Positions 51,788-63,432 of a stretch of DNA of 64,000 nt are shown piece after piece. Within the stretch, counting starts at the first letter, position 1. Each line of letters begins with the position of its first letter. The stretch comes from Endozoicomonas sp. 4G. Its GTDB lineage: Bacteria > Pseudomonadota > Gammaproteobacteria > Pseudomonadales > Endozoicomonadaceae. The notes under the pieces are model-generated. The model was not told where the DNA came from, searched no databases, and saw only the letters and a list, made by a program, of their open reading frames with translations. The DNA is taken from contig NZ_CP082909.1 in NCBI RefSeq assembly GCF_023822025.1, positions 124,001 through 188,000 on the forward strand. Direction: 5' to 3'. Both the position numbers and the translations under genes were made by a program.

Positions 51788-52939
51788 TTATTTAAAGAGC
51801 GGGTAGATACAACCTGAGTTAATTAAGTCGAGCAGCAGCCCCCGTGTTTCATGGTCTACGACAGAGTGCCATTGATCGGATGTCAGTTGTGAGTTCTGAC
51901 ACAACTGTTGAGCCAGGTTCACAGCGTTTGCACAGTGACATTCGTAAGCATCACCATCAGCAAACAATATCAGGGAGCCGTTCTCTTTCCTGAACGCAAG
52001 CCTTGAGCCTTCATTAAGCACCAGGTCAACCCCTTCAGCCTCGTCCTTAAATGCTTCCCAACTTTGCCAGGGCTCGTCCACAGGCTGCTCATGCTTAGGT
52101 TGAGTCATCATCTCGCCAAACCACTCTGCCAGCATTGAGCGATCTTCTATATGCTCTTTCAGGATTGTCTGCAGTCGATCCAGGGCCTGGTCATCAATTT
52201 CAGCCTTTTGCTCCGGCAACGTCTGGTCGGGGTCTGAATAGCGAAGGCTTTCTGGTAACTGATCGGCGATAAAATCAGTAAACTGCATCAGAATCTCGCG
52301 GTGACTGGGAGCCCGAAAGCCTACTGAGATCGTCATGCATTCCCCGTCGGCCGCGCCATGATGACCGATACCGGGGGGCAGGTAGAGCATGTCGCCTGGT
52401 TCAAGGACATAATCTTCCAGAACCTCAAACTCTGACAGGATATGAAGGTCAGTGTCTTCCCGTTTCGGTGAACTGGCATCATAGACCGGACCCACTTGCC
52501 AACGTCTTTGCCCTTCGGCCTGAATCAGGAAAACATCAAAATGATCATAGTGAGGACCCACTGAGCCCCCATCGGTTGCATAGCTGATCATAATGTCCTC
52601 AAGTCGCCAGGAGGGCAGAAAGTCAAAGTAATCCAGTAGCGAATGAACATCGGGAACCCAGTGGTCCACAGCCTGAACCAGAAGCGTCCAGTGACTGGGG
52701 GGCAGAGAGGCAAAGTCCGATTCATTGAAAGGCCCCCGTCTTAGCTCCCAGGGATTTTCCCCTTGCTCAAGCACAATGCGGGATTCAACTTCCTCTTCCA
52801 GTGCCAGACCCGCCAGCTCGTCGGCTGAGAGCGGCGACTGAAAATCCGGGATGGCCTGACGAATCAGCAGGGGTTTCTTTTGCCAATAACTTTGCAGGAA
52901 AGCCTCGGGCGAGAGGGATCCCAGGATAGGCTGTTTCAT
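51788..52939 (-). CDS. roxA: Ribosomal protein L16 arginine hydroxylase
   Basis: This 383-residue JmjC-type 2-oxoglutarate/Fe(II) oxygenase is a RoxA/YcfD homologue. The metal site is GPHYDHFDVFLIQ (HxD) with a later His in PGIGHHGAADG, and KPLLIRQAIP and WELRRGPF are family blocks. YcfD hydroxylates an arginine of ribosomal protein L16. The C-terminal half is the family's dimerisation and winged-helix region. Confidence 0.92.
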   Translation of the reverse strand: MKQPILGSLSPEAFLQSYWQKKPLLIRQAIPDFQSPLSADELAGLALEEEVESRIVLEQGENPWELRRGPFNESDFASLPPSHWTLLVQAVDHWVPDVHSLLDYFDFLPSWRLEDIMISYATDGGSVGPHYDHFDVFLIQAEGQRRWQVGPVYDASSPKREDTDLHILSEFEVLEDYVLEPGDMLYLPPGIGHHGAADGECMTISVGFRAPSHREILMQFTDFIADQLPESLRYSDPDQTLPEQKAEIDDQALDRLQTILKEHIEDRSMLAEWFGEMMTQPKHEQPVDEPWQSWEAFKDEAEGVDLVLNEGSRLAFRKENGSLILFADGDAYECHCANAVNLAQQLCQNSQLTSDQWHSVVDHETRGLLLDLINSGCIYPLFK

Positions 52940-53005
52940 TGAATTTCATCGACGTGTAAATAAACGACACAAGGTTAGCATAAAGTGACCTTGTTGATGG
53001 GATTA

Positions 53006-53563
53006 TCACCTCAAGCCACTCAACATTCTGGCTATGGCTGCTTCAGCCCTGGCCAGTCTCGTCTCATTGGTCAATCCGGGAACGATGGTGCCCTGGGCGA
53101 CCCCTTGCCACAAAGCATCACCGGTATTGGCTTGAATCAGCGTGACGGCGATCGTCAGCTTTTCCTGGCCCGGTGCCGTGACCAGCCCCGGTGTTGTTCC
53201 AAAGAAACCAACCAGTTCGGCATCGGAAACGGTCGAGCCAGAGGCTATGGCGTAGCGAACAATCAGAGGATTCTGAGAGAGTTGGCCAGGATTCATGTTC
53301 ATCTTTGCTGACAGCTGTTTGGCTATCTCGACTTCTATCGTCTCATAAGCCTTCTCCCGGTTAGGAAACATCGGGTCCGCCTGATCAGGGACAATGGCTT
53401 CGAATAATAAGCCATCAAAATCGGATAAAGCGAACCGATGCAGGGGAGAAGACGTAATCGACAGGGGAGCGACCTGAGACTTTTCCTGCGGAATGGTCAC
53501 GCTGACGCAGCCTGCAAGGACTGTAGAAACAATGGCTATGATGGCAACGGATAGTGTTCTCAT
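53006..53563 (-). CDS. Lipoprotein with DUF4136-like domain
   Basis: This 185-residue protein has a lipobox ([19 protein letters not shown]) and a DUF4136-type body. Members are periplasm-facing lipoproteins of unknown function. Its start overlaps the astB stop by four bases, so it is probably cotranscribed with the arginine operon. Confidence 0.78.
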   Translation of the reverse strand: MRTLSVAIIAIVSTVLAGCVSVTIPQEKSQVAPLSITSSPLHRFALSDFDGLLFEAIVPDQADPMFPNREKAYETIEVEIAKQLSAKMNMNPGQLSQNPLIVRYAIASGSTVSDAELVGFFGTTPGLVTAPGQEKLTIAVTLIQANTGDALWQGVAQGTIVPGLTNETRLARAEAAIARMLSGLR

Positions 53564-54933
53564 CGGTTCACCTGCTGAAATGGATAAACCGGCCCCAGCT
53601 GCAGAATGCCGGTTAACTCATCCAGAGCCGTGCGGGATTCAATCACAAGGGCAGGATCGGCAAGGTCGGCTTCAGTCAGCCTGTCGCGGTAATGTTTTTC
53701 TACCCATTGGCAGAGGGTTACATAAAGGTTGTCGTCCATCAGGCAGGCCTGGTTAGTGGCCGCCAGTTCTTCAGGCGTCAGGACGACTCTCAGCCGCAGG
53801 CAGGCGGGTCCACCGCCATTATTCATACTCTGTCGCAGGTCGAACACTTTAACGTCATTAATGGGATTGTCCGACGCAACCAGCCCTTCCAGATACGCTG
53901 AAACCTGTCGATCGCTCTGACAGTCAGAGGGCACAACAATGGTCATATCATGATCGGAAGTGCTGAGCAGCTGGCTGTTGAACAGGTAACTTTTCACCGC
54001 AGTCTCGACCCTTATCTGACTTTCAGGCACTTCAATAATACAGAAGTCATCCCGGCCACAGGTGTTTCTATAGCTGCTTCTATAGCTGCTTCTCAGTTCG
54101 TTGTAGACCTGAGCCTGATTCAGGAACGCTTTCTCGTGACAGAACAGGACATGGCGGTTACCCACCGCAATAACATCGTTATGGAACACTCCCTGATCAA
54201 TGACTTCAGGGTTTTGCTGTGCAAATACTGTACGGCGGGTGTTCAGTTGATGGTTGCGAACAATGGCCTGCGAAGCTTCCAGAGTCTGACGGGCCGGAAA
54301 CTTTGTTGGGGCGGGGCGGGCGTCATCAAAGCTGTGACGGCCATAAACAAAAAACTCAACCCCTTTGTCTCCGTAGTCCCGGCAGAAACGGGTGTGGTTG
54401 GCTGCGCCCTCATCACCGAAGTGAGAGGAAGGGGTAATCGCCGGGTGATGGGTGAAATGTTCCTCACCGGGGAACACGGCTTTCAGGATTTTACCGGTTA
54501 TCTCATGTTCAATGGAGCGGTGAAACTTACTGCACAGGTTTGCCGGTGTGAAATGAACGGTGCCAGAGGTAGTATCGGCACTGGGTGACACGGTGGCGGC
54601 ATTAGCGGTCCACATGGTGGATGCAGAACAGCAGGCGGCAAGAATTTTGGGCGCCTGTTGTGCGGCTTCGGCAAGCACCTGCTCATCGCTGCCGCTAAAG
54701 CCCAGTTTGCGCAAGGTATCAACGTCAGGTCTTTCATGGGGGGGCAGCACGCCTTGTACTAAACCCATGTCGTGCAGTGCCTTCATTTTAGCCAGACCCT
54801 GCAAAGCCGCCCGTTTCGGATTGGAAGGCACTGACTGATTATGGGTTGAGGCGATATTGCCCAGGGACAGGCCCGCATAGTTATGAGTCGGACCTACCAG
54901 GCCGTCAAAATTGGCTTCAACAGTTTTATTCAT
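53560..54933 (-). CDS. astB: N-succinylarginine dihydrolase
   Basis: This 457-residue enzyme is the second step of the arginine succinyltransferase pathway: succinylarginine to succinylornithine, ammonia and CO2. Family blocks are [19 protein letters not shown], the catalytic [10 protein letters not shown] histidine, and [16 protein letters not shown] 12-bp duplication gives SSYRSSYRN. It lies downstream of astD. Confidence 0.95.
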   Translation of the reverse strand: MNKTVEANFDGLVGPTHNYAGLSLGNIASTHNQSVPSNPKRAALQGLAKMKALHDMGLVQGVLPPHERPDVDTLRKLGFSGSDEQVLAEAAQQAPKILAACCSASTMWTANAATVSPSADTTSGTVHFTPANLCSKFHRSIEHEITGKILKAVFPGEEHFTHHPAITPSSHFGDEGAANHTRFCRDYGDKGVEFFVYGRHSFDDARPAPTKFPARQTLEASQAIVRNHQLNTRRTVFAQQNPEVIDQGVFHNDVIAVGNRHVLFCHEKAFLNQAQVYNELRSSYRSSYRNTCGRDDFCIIEVPESQIRVETAVKSYLFNSQLLSTSDHDMTIVVPSDCQSDRQVSAYLEGLVASDNPINDVKVFDLRQSMNNGGGPACLRLRVVLTPEELAATNQACLMDDNLYVTLCQWVEKHYRDRLTEADLADPALVIESRTALDELTGILQLGPVYPFQQVNR

Positions 54934-54951
54934 ATCTCTTAAATTCCGATC

Positions 54952-56421
<1,470 letters not shown>

Positions 56422-56430
56422 TCACTCCCA

Positions 56431-56490
56431 TAGTTTTTGGGTCTATAGTTTTCGGGTCTATAGTTTTCAGATCTATAGTTTTCAGGTCTG
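56431..56490. repeat. 15-bp tandem repeat between AstA subunit and astD
   Basis: The unit TAGTTTTCGGGTCTA is repeated four times, at 56431, 56446, 56461 and 56476, with small changes. It separates the AstA stop from the astD ribosome site. Confidence 0.9.
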
Positions 56491-56491
56491 C

Positions 56492-57532
56492 TTATCGATG
56501 GTTATGGCGTTGTGGATTGAACAATGGCACGACTCTGAGTTCATCACCGTCCCGTATATTCAGCACTTCAGCCTGTTGCTGGCTGATATTGACGAATTCC
56601 AGTCCTTCAAACGACAGTTGTCCGGCTATACAACGAAAATCGCAAAAATGAGTGTTAGCCATCAGCCAGACCGATTCGTCGGTATCCAGACAGTCATGCA
56701 CCCTGACCCGGTAGTGGCGGGAATCCCTGATTGCCCGGATGTCTCTAATCTGGGTTTCCAGCACCGGGCCACCATCAAAAATGTCGATATAGCCGGTGTA
56801 TCGGAAGCCTTCGTCTTCCAGTAGTTTCCTCGCCGGCATAGTATCCGGATGAGTCTGGCCAATGACGCATTGGGCTTTTGCGGGTAACAGATTGGTATAG
56901 ATCGGGTTGCGTGGCATCAGTTCGGCGATAAAGGATTTACCCCGGGCAACCTGTTGATCGGCCTCGACAAAGTCCACGGCAAAGAAATGTCTGCCCAGGG
57001 CCTCCCAGAAAGGCGATTCGCCCTCTTCATCGCAGAAACCACGAAGCTCGGCAATAATGCTTTCGTTAAAGCGAGGCGCATGGGTAGCCATAAAAAGAAA
57101 ACGGCATTTAGACAACAGGTGTCCATTACTGGATTTACGGTATTGGGGGGTCAGGAACAGCGTGCAGAGTTCCGAGTGGCCGGTGTAGTCACTGCAAAGC
57201 GTCAGGGTTTTGATACGGGTGTAGACATCCAGTTCCCTGGAGGCATGCACCTGAGTGTTGACTTTGTAGTTGTACCAGGGGGCTTTCAGGCCCACTGCGG
57301 ACTCAATACCGGTGACACCGACCACGGTTCCCGTTTCCATATCTTCCATGACGAACAGGTAATACGCTTCTTCCAGAGGCTTTTCTGCCCTGAAAGAGTT
57401 GACTGCCCATTCGAGCTTTCTCTGCACCATCTCGGGGTCAGGTTGCAGGGAAGAAAAACCCACGCCGGTCATCTGGGCAATCTGCCAGAGTGCGTCGTGA
57501 TCCTGTTCGGTTATGGGTCTGATTATCATCAT
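56492..57532 (-). CDS. astA: Arginine/ornithine succinyltransferase, second subunit
   Basis: This 346-residue GNAT-type enzyme has IRPITEQDHDALWQIAQMTG, YYLFVMEDMETGTVVGVTGI, LCTLFLTPQYRKSSNGHLLS, and the C-terminal TGYIDIFDGGPVLE. It transfers succinyl from succinyl-CoA to arginine. A related gene lies at 58501-59532; in Pseudomonas the pair (aruF, aruG) forms a heteromer, and this one probably corresponds to aruG. Confidence 0.92.
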   Translation of the reverse strand: MMIIRPITEQDHDALWQIAQMTGVGFSSLQPDPEMVQRKLEWAVNSFRAEKPLEEAYYLFVMEDMETGTVVGVTGIESAVGLKAPWYNYKVNTQVHASRELDVYTRIKTLTLCSDYTGHSELCTLFLTPQYRKSSNGHLLSKCRFLFMATHAPRFNESIIAELRGFCDEEGESPFWEALGRHFFAVDFVEADQQVARGKSFIAELMPRNPIYTNLLPAKAQCVIGQTHPDTMPARKLLEDEGFRYTGYIDIFDGGPVLETQIRDIRAIRDSRHYRVRVHDCLDTDESVWLMANTHFCDFRCIAGQLSFEGLEFVNISQQQAEVLNIRDGDELRVVPLFNPQRHNHR

Positions 57533-57648
57533 AGAGAAATGCCAGGCTTTAATGGTTGTATTTTTATGATTATTTCGAACCGTGCAGCGTGTATAAAAAT
57601 CCGCATGGTTGCTTTCCTCAATGACTGAACAACGTCAGATCAATGGGT

Positions 57649-58464
57649 TCACTTCGTGTCGGTGCTTGCAAAAATTTTATCAGCAGATGCCGCTACGAAT
57701 CCCTGGTAAAGCTTACCATCGGGCAGGGCGTAACGCTTGGCAAATTCATAGAAACAGCCGGGAATGTCCCGCTCGCCATCGGAAAAGCTGACGTTAACCT
57801 TGCCCGCCATGGTCGATGACTGCTCCAGAAGTACCTCGGGAGAACCTTTCACCAGACCGCCGCTGTTATTCAGTTGGAAGCCATTGTCTTGCAACATCTG
57901 GTTAAGGACATGAATGTCATCATGGGATTGCAGGTGATTGATGGAAACGGTGAAGTGGTTGGGCCGGTATCCCAAGGCCGCGACCCAGGCCGCGTACTCA
58001 CTTTCCTGTAAGAGCAGGCCATAGTCCTGCAGGCTGACTGTCCAGGGGCGTCCTGAAAAGCAGAAGTTATCCACAAGAACAGAGGCTTCAGTCACCTGAT
58101 CTACCAGACTGTGGATAATGTGCTGAGCTTTATCCGACAGTGCCTCAACCAGCAGTTCGCTGATAAATACTTTTGGCAAAGTGTCGTCTGGATGCTGGAA
58201 ATGTTTGGCCACCAGTTTCCTGCCGGGAAACTCATAGTCGCCGCCCGCCACATAGCCGGCATTGAGAAAGGGGCGGGCTACTTTTTCGAGATTAACCTTG
58301 TCCAGGTTGTAGGTACGCAGGGCAATGTGGTCATTGATCACCAGCCCGTCATTCTGATTGGCAAAGAGATCATGGATGGTGCGGGCGTCGGGGGTCAGTT
58401 CCAGATAGTTCTGCCACATGGCTTCCAGAAGGGGGGTGATCTTGTTGGTATTGGCTTCTGTCAT
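57649..58464 (-). CDS. DUF1338 enzyme (HglS-type oxygenase)
   Basis: This 271-residue protein matches DUF1338, whose characterised member HglS is an Fe(II) 2-oxoadipate dioxygenase/decarboxylase that forms 2-hydroxyglutarate. The metal-binding histidines are likely H46 in NDHIALRTYN and H170 in RPNHFTVSINHL. It lies between the two AstA subunit genes in the arginine operon. Its substrate here could be a related 2-oxo acid; this is inference. Confidence 0.85.
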   Translation of the reverse strand: MTEANTNKITPLLEAMWQNYLELTPDARTIHDLFANQNDGLVINDHIALRTYNLDKVNLEKVARPFLNAGYVAGGDYEFPGRKLVAKHFQHPDDTLPKVFISELLVEALSDKAQHIIHSLVDQVTEASVLVDNFCFSGRPWTVSLQDYGLLLQESEYAAWVAALGYRPNHFTVSINHLQSHDDIHVLNQMLQDNGFQLNNSGGLVKGSPEVLLEQSSTMAGKVNVSFSDGERDIPGCFYEFAKRYALPDGKLYQGFVAASADKIFASTDTK

Positions 58465-58500
58465 TGTTTAATTCCTCTGCCTTTAAAAGGCCATGGTCTT

Positions 58501-59532
58501 TTAATAGCAGGCTGCCACTCTGACGGGGTCGCCGTCATTGAGGTGCAGCCGATCCATTTCTTCCCGTGTCAGAGCCGGGGCGTTCGGGTTAAAAGGCGTG
58601 TTGATGCAGCGAAAAGATTGGGCCGATGTGTTGGCTACAAGATAGTTGTTATTTTCGGTAAGAGCCGTCTCTCGTGCAGCCGATGTTATGGCGACTTCCG
58701 GTTGATGAGTCTGACTGTCACGCACTGTGGTGAGCCGGTCGGTTCCTGTTTCCAGAGTGGGGCCTGCGTCAAAAACATCCACATAGCCCTGGTAGCTGAA
58801 ACCTTCCCGTTCCAGCAGGTTAAACACCGGCTCCCGATCGGGTCTGGGTTCACCAATCACCGCTCTTGCCTGTTTGGGTAACAGGCGTGTGTAGATGGGA
58901 TACCGGGGCATCAGCTCAGCAATAAAACCCTTTTCCTGAACACCGGTGAGATAATTGGCTTTGGACATGGCCATTGGGAAAAAGTGGCTGCCCAGGCTAT
59001 CCCAGAATGCTGAGCGATTGTTTTCATCAATAACCCCTTGAAGCTCTGCCAGGACACGGTCAGAAAAACGATCACGGTGTTCAGCTATAAACAGGAACCT
59101 TGCCCGGCTCAGCAACTGAAGGTTAAACCCGTTGTCGTGTTTTTGAGAAATAAAAAGCGTGCACAGGCTGGTGTAACCGCTGTAGTCCTGACAGAGTTTT
59201 AAAACGGTCATCCGGTTGATGGTTTGCAGTGTCTCGCAGGCATGAACTTCTTCGTCGACACGGAAGTTATAGAAAGGTGCCGACAAACCCACTGTGGCGA
59301 TAATGCCGGATATGCCAAGAATCTCACCCGTGTCCAGATCTTCCAGTACAAAGTGGTAGCTTTCGTCTGCGGCACTCTCAACGTTTTTGCCAAGAGAGTC
59401 CCGGGTTTTGCAAATCAGTTCTGCCAGGTGATCACGGTTTGCCGGCAGTGTCGTCATTGAGCCTTGGGCACGGTTGGCCAGTGCTTCCAGGGCACTGAGG
59501 TCCTGATAATCAACAGGTCTGACGACTTTCAT
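58501..59532 (-). CDS. aruF: Arginine/ornithine succinyltransferase, first subunit
   Basis: This 343-residue AstA paralogue has VRPVDYQDLSALEALANRAQ, YHFVLEDLDTGEILGISGI, LCTLFISQKHDNGFNLQLLS and YQGYVDVFDAGPTLE. It likely forms a complex with the 56492-57532 product. Its start overlaps the M20 hydrolase stop by four bases, so they are translationally coupled. Confidence 0.88.
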   Translation of the reverse strand: MKVVRPVDYQDLSALEALANRAQGSMTTLPANRDHLAELICKTRDSLGKNVESAADESYHFVLEDLDTGEILGISGIIATVGLSAPFYNFRVDEEVHACETLQTINRMTVLKLCQDYSGYTSLCTLFISQKHDNGFNLQLLSRARFLFIAEHRDRFSDRVLAELQGVIDENNRSAFWDSLGSHFFPMAMSKANYLTGVQEKGFIAELMPRYPIYTRLLPKQARAVIGEPRPDREPVFNLLEREGFSYQGYVDVFDAGPTLETGTDRLTTVRDSQTHQPEVAITSAARETALTENNNYLVANTSAQSFRCINTPFNPNAPALTREEMDRLHLNDGDPVRVAACY

Positions 59533-60791
59533 GAGCGGGTCTCTTTATTCTTCAGCCAGCTGTTGTCGATCCCCAGGGCTTCATTGCGGGCCAGTGTTAG
59601 CAGCAGGGCGGCACTGAGTTTGGCTCTGGGCACCAGACTGCTGATTTTCAGGTACTCCTGTTCACTGTGAATATGACCCCCCTGAACACCCAGAGTATCA
59701 ATATTGGGAATGCCCGCTGAGGCCAGGTTATTACCATCGCAACAGCCGCCGGTCGGTTTTACATCAATGGTCAGTCCCAGGGCATGACCACACTGTCTGG
59801 CCAGTTCCAGCAGTTGCTGGTTGGCAGGGGAGAGTACTTTGGGCTTTCTGCTAAAGCCGCCGTGGAGTTCCAGACGGATACCATTGCGACTGCTGATCTC
59901 ATTAACAATCATTTGCAATTCCTGAAGGCACCAGTCTTCATCTTCTGGTCTCTCCAGGCGGATATTAAAACTATTGATGCATTTATCCGGAACGATATTG
60001 GTTGGGCCACCCCCGTGAATATAGCCGGGATTAAAGGTGACGCCTTCCCGCTTGCCGTTCAGGTCGTCCATGGCTGAGACAAAATCGCACAGGGCACGGA
60101 TAGCATTTCTTCCCAGGTGATGCTCCCTGCCCGCATGAGCCGCTTTGCCGTGGCAGATAGCGGTAAAGTTGCCGCTGCCTTTGCGCTGGCCGGCGAGGCT
60201 GCCATCAGGGAAGGAGGGCTCATAAATCATGCCCAGGTCAACACGACTGGCGGCGTCTTTTATCAGTGGCGCGGAACCGGGTGAACCAATTTCCTCGTCA
60301 GGGTTAAACAGGATTTCCCAGCCGATATGGTCTGCCCAGGGGCTTGCTTCCAGTACTTCAAGCGCATTCAACATGACAATGATGCCGCCTTTTAAATCGG
60401 TGACACCGGGGCCATTGATGGTCTCTTCATCAAGACGGACGACCTTCTGAAAAGGGCTGTCTTTGGGAAACACGGTGTCCATATGGCCGCACAGGAAAAC
60501 CTGAAGAGGAGCCTCAGGGCGCTTGCGGATTCTCAGAGCCTTGCCGAGTTGGTGTTGAGTCACTTCTCCCTGGTTATTAATCTCCTCATAGGGTTCCAGA
60601 TCAATGACTTCCTGCTTGCCACCCAAAGCTGCGGTCAGGTGCCTGAGACGTTCCATGACCTGATTAACACCCGCGGCATTAAGACTGCCGGAGTTGATTT
60701 CAGCCAGTTCAATGGTGTGCCGGAGCATCTCGGCCTGACGGTTGTCCAGGCGGGTTAGCAGGGGTTGTAGTGGGGCAAGAAGATCGGACAT
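59529..60791 (-). CDS. M20-family metallohydrolase
   Basis: This 420-residue protein is an M20 peptidase/deacylase: metal-binding FLCGHMDTVFP, GPGVTDLKGG, FNPDEEIGSPGS (catalytic Glu) and GKAAHAGREHHLG. Such enzymes open succinylated or acylated amino acids. Being the first gene before the AstA subunits, it may be the AstE-type step or a side activity; AstE itself is a different family. The promoter is expected in the 60792-61037 gap, where nothing else is recognised. Confidence 0.85.
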   Translation of the reverse strand: MSDLLAPLQPLLTRLDNRQAEMLRHTIELAEINSGSLNAAGVNQVMERLRHLTAALGGKQEVIDLEPYEEINNQGEVTQHQLGKALRIRKRPEAPLQVFLCGHMDTVFPKDSPFQKVVRLDEETINGPGVTDLKGGIIVMLNALEVLEASPWADHIGWEILFNPDEEIGSPGSAPLIKDAASRVDLGMIYEPSFPDGSLAGQRKGSGNFTAICHGKAAHAGREHHLGRNAIRALCDFVSAMDDLNGKREGVTFNPGYIHGGGPTNIVPDKCINSFNIRLERPEDEDWCLQELQMIVNEISSRNGIRLELHGGFSRKPKVLSPANQQLLELARQCGHALGLTIDVKPTGGCCDGNNLASAGIPNIDTLGVQGGHIHSEQEYLKISSLVPRAKLSAALLLTLARNEALGIDNSWLKNKETRS

Positions 60792-61037
60792 GAGGCACCA
60801 TTTTTTAGGGATGGGTTTTGTTGAAATGCAGGCTAAAGCGGCATTCTATTTTGATATTGGTTTTGTTCTGGTTGTTTTGTCAGAGGTTATGGCTGTCTCA
60901 GTATACAAGCCGCTGAGCGTGATCACTCTTGATTTTGCGACAGTAAGTATTGCGATACGGACAGTTGCAGTTTCGCCCAGCCTTCCCAAACAACTAACCA
61001 TCCGTGAATGCCTGTTCGTTTAAATGAAATATTCGGG

Positions 61038-61526
61038 CTAGAGGTTTTTGAAAAACTCATCCAGATCCTCAATGCTTTGGGATTCATTCATGAGAGCCTG
61101 CCAACTGTCAGGAGGCGTTCCCGCGCTCACCAGTTTCCCAAACACCGAATAGGCATCGGTCTTGCTGCCATAGGCACGTTTGGTTTTTTCGTCATTTACC
61201 CAGGCATATATGATGATTCTGGCTGCTTCGTCATAGCGGAAAAACAGCCGGTACTGTTGAAAAAACTTAGCTCGAAACCAGTGCTTTCTGGCTTTTCCAA
61301 GCGTCAAGCCTTGACGGTATACGGGGTCAGAGGGATTGCTTGGAACCCGTTCAAACGCCAACTGGCTGATTGCCGCCAGTCGTTTTGTGGCGTTTTTCTT
61401 TTGGAAGGAATCAGGATACTGCTGTTTCAGTTTTTTGACCTCGACAGCCAGGCTCTTGAGCTGTGCGACAAACATGGGATGGGCCAGAATCTTCCAGCCA
61501 TGAAAGTCATTACGGATGGAACGCAT
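61038..61526 (-). CDS. yhaV: YhaV-type toxin
   Basis: This 162-residue RelE-superfamily RNase matches YhaV: WKILAHPMFVAQLKSLAVEV, FFQQYRLFFRYDEAARIIIY and AWVNDEKTKRAYGSKTDAYS. It lies six bases downstream of the PrlF gene, the standard order of prlF-yhaV. It would cleave mRNA when free of PrlF. Confidence 0.9.
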   Translation of the reverse strand: MRSIRNDFHGWKILAHPMFVAQLKSLAVEVKKLKQQYPDSFQKKNATKRLAAISQLAFERVPSNPSDPVYRQGLTLGKARKHWFRAKFFQQYRLFFRYDEAARIIIYAWVNDEKTKRAYGSKTDAYSVFGKLVSAGTPPDSWQALMNESQSIEDLDEFFKNL

Positions 61527-61532
61527 TGTCGA

Positions 61533-61856
61533 TCAATCCTCACCAAGAGGCTCATCAAGATCAATATCCATCTCCCCAACCAGATCATTGAGCTTCCGGG
61601 CAAGCTCCGGAGAAACCTGTTTCAGTGTTTGGGGTTGGTTTTTCATATCCTGCTCGAGAAAGTCCAGGAAACCCGCTATTACAGGATCTCCTTCGTCACT
61701 CTGCCACTTGGAAAGCAGGACACTGCCATCGGAACGAATCTCATACCGAAGCTTTTCCTGCTTGTTTAATTCCAGCGCTTTTCTGACCGAGGCCGGAATA
61801 GTCGTCTGATAACGATCCGTCAGGGTGGATCGATCTACGGACACATTTTTCATCAT
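61533..61856 (-). CDS. prlF: PrlF-type antitoxin
   Basis: This 107-residue protein has the AbrB swapped-hairpin DNA-binding start (VSVDRSTLTDRYQTTIPASV then RKALELNKQEKLRYEI) and an acidic C-terminus. It represses its operon and blocks YhaV. ATG 61856 and the next codon ATG 61853 are both possible; the second has better spacing from GAGGA. A palindrome lies upstream. Confidence 0.9.
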   Translation of the reverse strand: MMKNVSVDRSTLTDRYQTTIPASVRKALELNKQEKLRYEIRSDGSVLLSKWQSDEGDPVIAGFLDFLEQDMKNQPQTLKQVSPELARKLNDLVGEMDIDLDEPLGED

Positions 61857-61889
61857 GAAATCCTCGGATGTTAATTATAATTTATTATG

Positions 61890-61907
61890 GTAATGCAAAT
61901 GCATTAC
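61890..61907. promoter_or_regulatory. Operator-like palindrome upstream of prlF
   Basis: GTAATGCAAATGCATTAC is a perfect 8+2+8 palindrome, 34 bases upstream of prlF, next to an AT-rich stretch. It is a likely PrlF-YhaV binding site. Confidence 0.65.
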
Positions 61908-62083
61908 TTGGTCAAAGTCAGGGTTCCGGGTGAAACGACCAAAACGTTGGCATGGCTACATACACCACTTGAGCCTGCCCTCTATATCCTCCACAATAAC
62001 GACTAACGCCGTAAGACAAGCGTTTTCCCAGTCTAACCGCTCTGGGCTCCAACCCACCAACCGCCATAAATTCAGAACGCTTT

Positions 62084-62239
62084 ATGTCTCAATCCCATAA
62101 CAATCTCGCTGTCTTTATCTGGTCTGTTGCTGACCTTCTCTGGGGAAATTTCAAACAGCTCCAGTATGGTCAGGTTGATCCCGGCCTGCCAAGGGTGTTC
62201 GACGGTTTCCTGATCTCCGCCCCGTTATCGGAAAAATAG
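62084..62239 (+). pseudogene. N-terminal fragment of a type I HsdM methylase gene
   Basis: The first 29 codons read [20 protein letters not shown] then GNFKQLQYG, the conserved start of HsdM DNA methylases of type I restriction systems. The frame then runs into unrelated sequence and stops at 62239. The rest of the gene is missing. The stretch 61908-62083 shows nothing recognised. Confidence 0.65.
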
Positions 62240-62309
62240 ACGTACGCGACTGGATGCCTCCACTACACTCACAAAAACAACAACACCCCAACTCCGTCGA
62301 GGCCACTGA

Positions 62310-63344
62310 ATGACAACACCAGAGTCAGCCACTTCACTATTTGGTGAGATCAAAACCCTTATCACTTCAGCCAAACAACGGGCTGCTGTAGCAGTAAATG
62401 CCGAACTGACCCTGCTCTATTGGTAGATAGGTCAGCGTATCAACACCGAAGTACTCAAGGGCGAGCGGGCCGATTATGGTAAGCAGGTGGTCGTCAATCT
62501 ATCGAAGCAACTCACCGCCGCTTTTGGCAAAGGCTGGAGTGAGAAGCAGCTGTTCCATTGCTGTCGTTTCGCCGAAGCTTATCCGGATCAGCAAATTGTC
62601 TCGACACTGTCTAGACAATTGCACTGGAGTCATTTTCTGGAGCTGATCTATCTGAAAGAGCCGCTGGCACGAGACTTTTATGTGCAGATGTGCGGTATTG
62701 AGCGCTGGAGTGTCCGCACCCTGCGAAAACAGGTGGGAAGCTTGCTTTTTGAACGGACTATGGCCGCAAAACAGCCCGAAAAAGTGCTTGAGGCGCGACT
62801 GAATGCCCTGAAAGAAACTGGCAGCATAGAGCCTGATGTGTTACTGAAAGACCCTTATATGCTGGACTTTCTCAATCTCAATGATCGCTATCTGGAAAAA
62901 GATCTTGAAGATGCCATTTTGCGGGATATGGAGCAATTTTTATTGGAGCTGGGCGTCGGCTTCAGTTTCATAGCCCGACAAAAGCGCATTTTGATCGATA
63001 ATGACAGCTTTTATATTGACCTGCTTTTCTATAACCGGGAGTTGAGACGCTTAGTGGCTATTGAGCTGAAAACGGAAGATTTTCATCACAGCCACAAAAG
63101 TCAAATGGAGCTGTATCTCCGCTGGTTGGATAAACATGATCGCAAGCAGGGAGAAGAGCCGCCTATTGGCATTATTCTCTGCACAGGCAAAAAGCAAGAT
63201 CAGATCGAGCTGCTAGAGCTGGACAAAAGCGGCATTCATGTGGCTGACTATTTGACCAGCCTGCCTTCCATGGAAGTACTTGAAGCCCGGTTCCAGCAAG
63301 CCATCCAAAACGCGCGTCGGCGTATTGAGAACAGAAGCAAGTAG
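62310..63344 (+). pseudogene. DUF1016/YhcG-type nuclease, interrupted by an amber codon
   Basis: ATG 62310 opens a frame (MTTPESATSLFGEIKTLITS) that meets TAG at 62424 in LLYW-stop-IGQRIN, where relatives have LYWQIG, so CAG has become TAG. The same frame continues without further breaks to 63344. The rest has the DUF1016 domain and a C-terminal PDDEXK nuclease: DSFYIDLLFYNRELRRLVAI then ELKTE (catalytic Asp, Glu, Lys). From GTG 62487 a shorter 285-residue protein could still be made. These genes often sit in type I restriction loci. Confidence 0.8.
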
Positions 63345-63432
63345 CGCCCATCAGCAAGGACGCATCCGTGAAACAGGTTTTCCAGAATTAGACCATCGCC
63401 CAATTGCAGGCCAAGGAGAAGTTCTACCAACC

